NCBI RefSeq assembly: GCF_025716875.1
Contig: NZ_JAOVZB010000001.1
Location: 682,001 to 746,000, forward strand
Direction of reading: 5' to 3'
Length of the DNA: 64,000 nucleotides
From: Marinomonas sargassi
GTDB taxonomy: Bacteria > Pseudomonadota > Gammaproteobacteria > Pseudomonadales > Marinomonadaceae
Each line of letters starts with the position of its first letter. Position 1 is the stretch's first letter. Below, one piece after another: positions 60,779 through 64,000 of this stretch. A program made the translations under genes and the position numbers. The notes below the pieces were generated by a model. The model was not told the origin of the DNA. It worked only from the letters and a program-made list of their open reading frames with translations, and did no database searches.

Positions 60779-61981
60779 ATGACACATAACTCAGCAACGG
60801 AAAGCAAAACGCAATTTTTGGAAATTGTTTTTCTGTGGATAGCTGGCATCAGTGCCGCTATGCAATTTTCCAAGTTTTCCGTTTCCTATGACGCTTTGTT
60901 GCAATACTACCAAGCAGGCGAAACCTTAACGGGAGCGGCACTGTCTTTGGTTGGAGTAGTCGGCCTTATCTTTGGTGCTTTTGCTGGTCTTATTGCCAGT
61001 CGTATTGGCTATTTAAGAGTTTTAATGGGAGCGTTATTTTTAGGGGGTATACTGTCTTTTATTCAAGCTAGCCTTCCTAGCTTCTCAGTGCTTCTCATAA
61101 CTCGCTTATTGGAAGGGTTTTCACAACTTGGTGTGGTTGTTGCGGCTCCAACATTGATTGCAAAACTTAGCGCTCCTAGGCATAAATCTTTAACCATGGG
61201 GCTTTGGGGGACGTTTTTCGGTGTCGCTTTCGCGGTGACAGGCTGGCTCGGCAAAAATATTTTAGAGCAACATGGTATACAAACCTTATTATTTGGCCAT
61301 GGGACACTGATTTTCACCATGGGCGTCATTGTGTTCTTCACTCTACGTAAAAATGCCGTATTAGACATGAGTGCATCTGTTCCAAACCCAAATGGTTTCT
61401 TACAGCAATTGCTTCAGGTATATCGAAACCCTCGTTCACTCATCCCCAGCTTGGTGTTTCTTTGCTATACCTGCACCCTAGTTTCTCTGCTTACTTATAT
61501 CCCTAGGTTGGTCAGTGATACCAAGGTACAAGCTTTAATGATGGTGTGTTTACCCTTACTCAGTACCAGCGGTACTTTTATTGCTGGCGCCCTAGCTCAA
61601 TACATTATGAAGCCTCAAAAAGTAGCCTTAATGTCCTACTCTGGCGTTGCCTTGAGTGCTTGTCTTCTGACCTTAGTCGCTACGCAACCTTTGTGGTTCG
61701 CTTTAATGACAGGCGTACTTATCCTCTTCCTTGGTATGATACCGGGGGCGGCTCTAGCGATGATTCCAGCTTTAGCCAGAACCCCCGAAGAACAGGCACA
61801 AGGCTACGGGCTTATTGCCCAATTTGGTAATTTAGGAGCCACCATAGGGCCACCAGCCTTTGCATTATTAATTACTCTTTATGGATTATTTGGTTTAGTT
61901 GGTATGGTGTTATGTATTTGTCTTTTAGGTTCAATCTTTAGTTTTATCGCTAGCCGTATCTCCACCCATAAAACGGTTTAA
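60779..61981 (+). CDS. MFS transporter
   Basis: 400-residue major facilitator protein with about twelve membrane segments. After helix 2 it has GLIASRIGYLRVLMGALFLG (the MFS loop 2-3 signature is loose), and LLEGFSQLGVVVAAPTLIAK resembles the CynX/NimT-type branch. RBS AAGGACG lies upstream of the ATG. It follows the GlxA-type regulator by 188 nt. The cargo is not identifiable. Confidence 0.88.
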   Translation: MTHNSATESKTQFLEIVFLWIAGISAAMQFSKFSVSYDALLQYYQAGETLTGAALSLVGVVGLIFGAFAGLIASRIGYLRVLMGALFLGGILSFIQASLPSFSVLLITRLLEGFSQLGVVVAAPTLIAKLSAPRHKSLTMGLWGTFFGVAFAVTGWLGKNILEQHGIQTLLFGHGTLIFTMGVIVFFTLRKNAVLDMSASVPNPNGFLQQLLQVYRNPRSLIPSLVFLCYTCTLVSLLTYIPRLVSDTKVQALMMVCLPLLSTSGTFIAGALAQYIMKPQKVALMSYSGVALSACLLTLVATQPLWFALMTGVLILFLGMIPGAALAMIPALARTPEEQAQGYGLIAQFGNLGATIGPPAFALLITLYGLFGLVGMVLCICLLGSIFSFIASRISTHKTV

Positions 61982-62178
61982 TTCCGCAGCTTACTCGCTA
62001 CTCAAGACATGAATATTAAGGCATTCCTCGCCTATATGGAGGGATGCTGTGATTCGTCCATAAAATAAAAACTACCTTTTTTGTAACATTCCTCCTATTC
62101 ACTCGTCTAATCACTATATTATTCAGCAAGTAATTAAAAATGCGCTGAACTTTGAATGGATTTAATCGGAGCCTGAGA

Positions 62179-64000
62179 ATGAAAAAAATAGGATTGTTGG
62201 TATTGATAGCTGCCCTTGCGGTTGGCTTTTTTCACTTTAACTTACACCAGCTGTTGACCTTGGACGGACTTAAATCCGGACTGGGTCAATTTGAAGAACT
62301 GCGCACTGAAAGCCCAGTATTGGTAACAGGTGGCTTTTTAGCACTTTATATTGCCGTCACCGCCTTATCTCTTCCTGGGGCAGCTATTATGACCTTGGCA
62401 GCAGGCGCATTATTTGGCGTGGTGATGGGGACAGTTATCGTGTCTTTCGCTAGTACTATAGGTGCGACTCTAGCCTTCCTAGTATCCCGTTATCTACTTC
62501 GAGATTCTATTCAAGCACGCTTTGGAGATCGTCTAAAAACCTTCAATGAAGGTATTGAAAGAGAAGGGGCTTTCTACCTTTTCACTCTTCGCCTAGTGCC
62601 TGTTTTCCCGTTCTTTTTAATTAACCTAGTCATGGGCCTAACCACGATTCGTGCTTTCACCTTCTTCTGGGTCAGCCAACTAGGCATGTTGGTCGGTACT
62701 GTGGTTTTCGTTAACGCGGGCACACAACTGGGTCAAATCGAAAGCCTGTCAGGTATTTTGTCTCCAGCCCTGCTCCTTTCATTCGTATTACTGGGTGTCT
62801 TCCCATTAGTTGCAAAGAAAATTCTAGATATCATTAAAGCTCGTCGCGTTTACGCGAAATTCACTAAACCAAAATCATTCGACCGAAACCTAATTGTCAT
62901 TGGTGCAGGTGCTGGCGGGTTGGTAAGTTCTTACATTGCTGCGGCAGTAAAAGCGAAAGTGACCTTGATCGAAGCCCACAAAATGGGTGGTGATTGCCTT
63001 AACTACGGCTGCGTTCCAAGTAAAGCCATTATCAAGAGCGCTAAGATCGCTAAACAAATTCGTACTGCAGAGAAATATGGTTTAGAAAGCAGTGAGCCAA
63101 CTTTTTCATTCAAAAAGGTTATGGCCCGTGTCCATGATGTTGTCAGCAAGGTAGAACCCCATGATAGCGTTGAGCGTTACACCAAATTGGGGGTGGATGT
63201 TGTACAAGGTTACGCGAAGCTAATTGACCCTTGGACAGTGGAAATTCAGCTCGCTGAAGGTGGTACAAAACGCATGACTGCGCGCAGTATTGTCTTAGCA
63301 ACAGGGGCTCGACCATTCGTTCCAGATTTACCTGGATTAGATGAAACTGGCTATTACACCAGCGACACACTATGGGAAGAGTTTGCTAAATTTGATGCGC
63401 CCCCGAAACGTCTGGTTGTACTTGGTGGCGGCCCTATCGGCTCAGAACTCGCGCAAAGTTTTGCTCGCTTAGGTTCTAATGTCACTCAAGTAGAGCGCGG
63501 CTCACGCATCATGGCGCGTGAAGATGAAGAAGTCTCTAAGTTAGTTCAAAACAGCATGCGCTCCGACGGTGTCAACATTTTAACTTCGCACAATGCCATT
63601 CGTTGTGAGAAAGAAGGTGACGTAAAACGACTTATCGTTGAAAAAGACGGCGTAGAAAGTGTGATCGAATTTGACGCTTTACTCTGCGCGGTTGGTCGAC
63701 AGGCTCGCCTTGAAGGCTATGGACTAGAAAACCTAGGTATCGAAACACAACGCACCATTACGACTAACGATTACCTAGAAACGCTTTTCCCGAACATCTT
63801 TGCCGTAGGTGATGTCGCTGGCCCTTATCAGTTCACACACGTTGCGGCCCACCAAGCTTGGTACGCAGCAGTTAATGCTTTATTCGGCACTTTCAAAAAA
63901 TTCCGTGCGGACTACCGTGTTATTCCTTGGGCCACGTTCGTAGACCCTGAAGTGGCACGTGTTGGTCTCAGTGAGCAAGATGCCAAAGAGCAAGGTATTG
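62179..64000 (+). CDS. VTT (TVP38/TMEM64/DedA-like) membrane domain fused to pyridine nucleotide-disulfide oxidoreductase (3' partial)
   Basis: The frame is open from the ATG at 62179 (GGAG 8 nt upstream) to the window edge, 607 codons. Residues 1-215 are membrane: an N-terminal anchor, then a VTT/SNARE-associated-like domain (SLPGAAIMTLAAGALFG, FYLFTLRLVPVFPFFLINLV). Residues from about 236 are a mercuric-reductase/lipoamide-dehydrogenase-like flavoprotein with FAD motif IGAGAGG, the redox pair Cys273/Cys278 in GGDCLNYGCVPSKA, NAD motif VVLGGGPIGSELAQ and FAVGDVAG. The C-terminal dimerisation domain has begun when the window ends. The substrate of this fusion is unknown. Confidence 0.93.
   Translation, partial: MKKIGLLVLIAALAVGFFHFNLHQLLTLDGLKSGLGQFEELRTESPVLVTGGFLALYIAVTALSLPGAAIMTLAAGALFGVVMGTVIVSFASTIGATLAFLVSRYLLRDSIQARFGDRLKTFNEGIEREGAFYLFTLRLVPVFPFFLINLVMGLTTIRAFTFFWVSQLGMLVGTVVFVNAGTQLGQIESLSGILSPALLLSFVLLGVFPLVAKKILDIIKARRVYAKFTKPKSFDRNLIVIGAGAGGLVSSYIAAAVKAKVTLIEAHKMGGDCLNYGCVPSKAIIKSAKIAKQIRTAEKYGLESSEPTFSFKKVMARVHDVVSKVEPHDSVERYTKLGVDVVQGYAKLIDPWTVEIQLAEGGTKRMTARSIVLATGARPFVPDLPGLDETGYYTSDTLWEEFAKFDAPPKRLVVLGGGPIGSELAQSFARLGSNVTQVERGSRIMAREDEEVSKLVQNSMRSDGVNILTSHNAIRCEKEGDVKRLIVEKDGVESVIEFDALLCAVGRQARLEGYGLENLGIETQRTITTNDYLETLFPNIFAVGDVAGPYQFTHVAAHQAWYAAVNALFGTFKKFRADYRVIPWATFVDPEVARVGLSEQDAKEQGI

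Noticed and set aside
62021..62047. GCATTCCTC/GAGGGATGC hairpin as terminator of the MFS gene
   Set aside because: The stem is short and no T-run follows; kept out of the feature list.
1..64000. CRISPR arrays, tRNA/rRNA genes, insertion sequences, prophage or integrase genes
   Set aside because: No regularly spaced repeats, cloverleaf-like sequences, transposase or integrase reading frames were seen on either strand.

Overview
The window reads as chromosome of a marine gammaproteobacterium. Marinomonas or a close Oceanospirillales relative is my best guess, from the set of taurine, betaine-type and ureide nitrogen genes, the moderate-to-low GC, and the mixture of E. coli-like (dgt, tag, folD, purU, eamA, rarD) and marine-type genes. 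This taxonomic call is inference. I see no rRNA, tRNA, CRISPR, insertion sequence or phage genes. Most of the window is a chain of small-molecule scavenging operons, each with its own regulator and transporter.

Layout. Positions 1-4335 (+): an amine/amino-acid catabolic set (ornithine-cyclodeaminase family, RidA family, DAO-type FAD oxidoreductase, APC permease). 4422-7151: a soluble chemoreceptor, an AraC regulator, a cupin, and two apparent gene remnants. 7181-22443 (-): a one-carbon/N-methyl module. It has an ABC importer of the glycine-betaine type, a DUF1989-GcvT fusion enzyme, an XRE-cupin regulator, folD, a dimethylglycine/sarcosine-dehydrogenase-like flavoenzyme, purU, etfA, etfB and ETF-ubiquinone oxidoreductase. 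Together these would oxidise N-methyl groups: electrons go through ETF and ETF-QO to quinone, and carbon goes as methylene-THF to formyl-THF to formate. Three promoters of this module carry the same 23-nt inverted repeat, TGAAA-N13-TTTCA.

22670-28021 (-): tauR, tpa, safD, safE, the set known for assimilating taurine nitrogen with release of sulfoacetate. 28317-34963 (-): a ureide/oxamate cluster (cupin, allantoate-amidohydrolase-like M20 enzyme, PucG/HpxJ-like aminotransferase, a second TauE/SafE exporter, HpxW-like oxamate amidohydrolase, amidase). 35193-38005 (-): biotin ECF transporter bioMNY with a stand-alone BPL_N-domain protein and a candidate BirA box. 38120-42107: RpiR regulator divergent from a polar amino-acid ABC importer. 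42256-49882: YgjV, a dicarboxylate/amino-acid symporter, and a LacI-regulated sugar ABC importer.

50054-55739: GFA protein, tag, a 3-hydroxyisobutyrate-dehydrogenase family enzyme divergent from a MocR regulator, dgt, and a small exported unknown. 55798-64000: several DMT/EamA exporters (rarD, ribN behind an FMN riboswitch, eamA), DUF1272, a GlxA-type regulator, an MFS protein, and a VTT-domain/FAD-reductase fusion cut by the window edge.

Most striking points: the shared 23-nt operator-like repeat, the DUF1989-GcvT fusion in a betaine-type importer operon, a betaine-type permease with an unusual N-terminal extension of about 240 residues, two nitrogen-scavenging clusters each carrying its own TauE/SafE exporter, a 123-nt structured intergenic element at 31215-31337, and BPL_N linked to biotin uptake. 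All family assignments are from reading the sequence; no database search was run.
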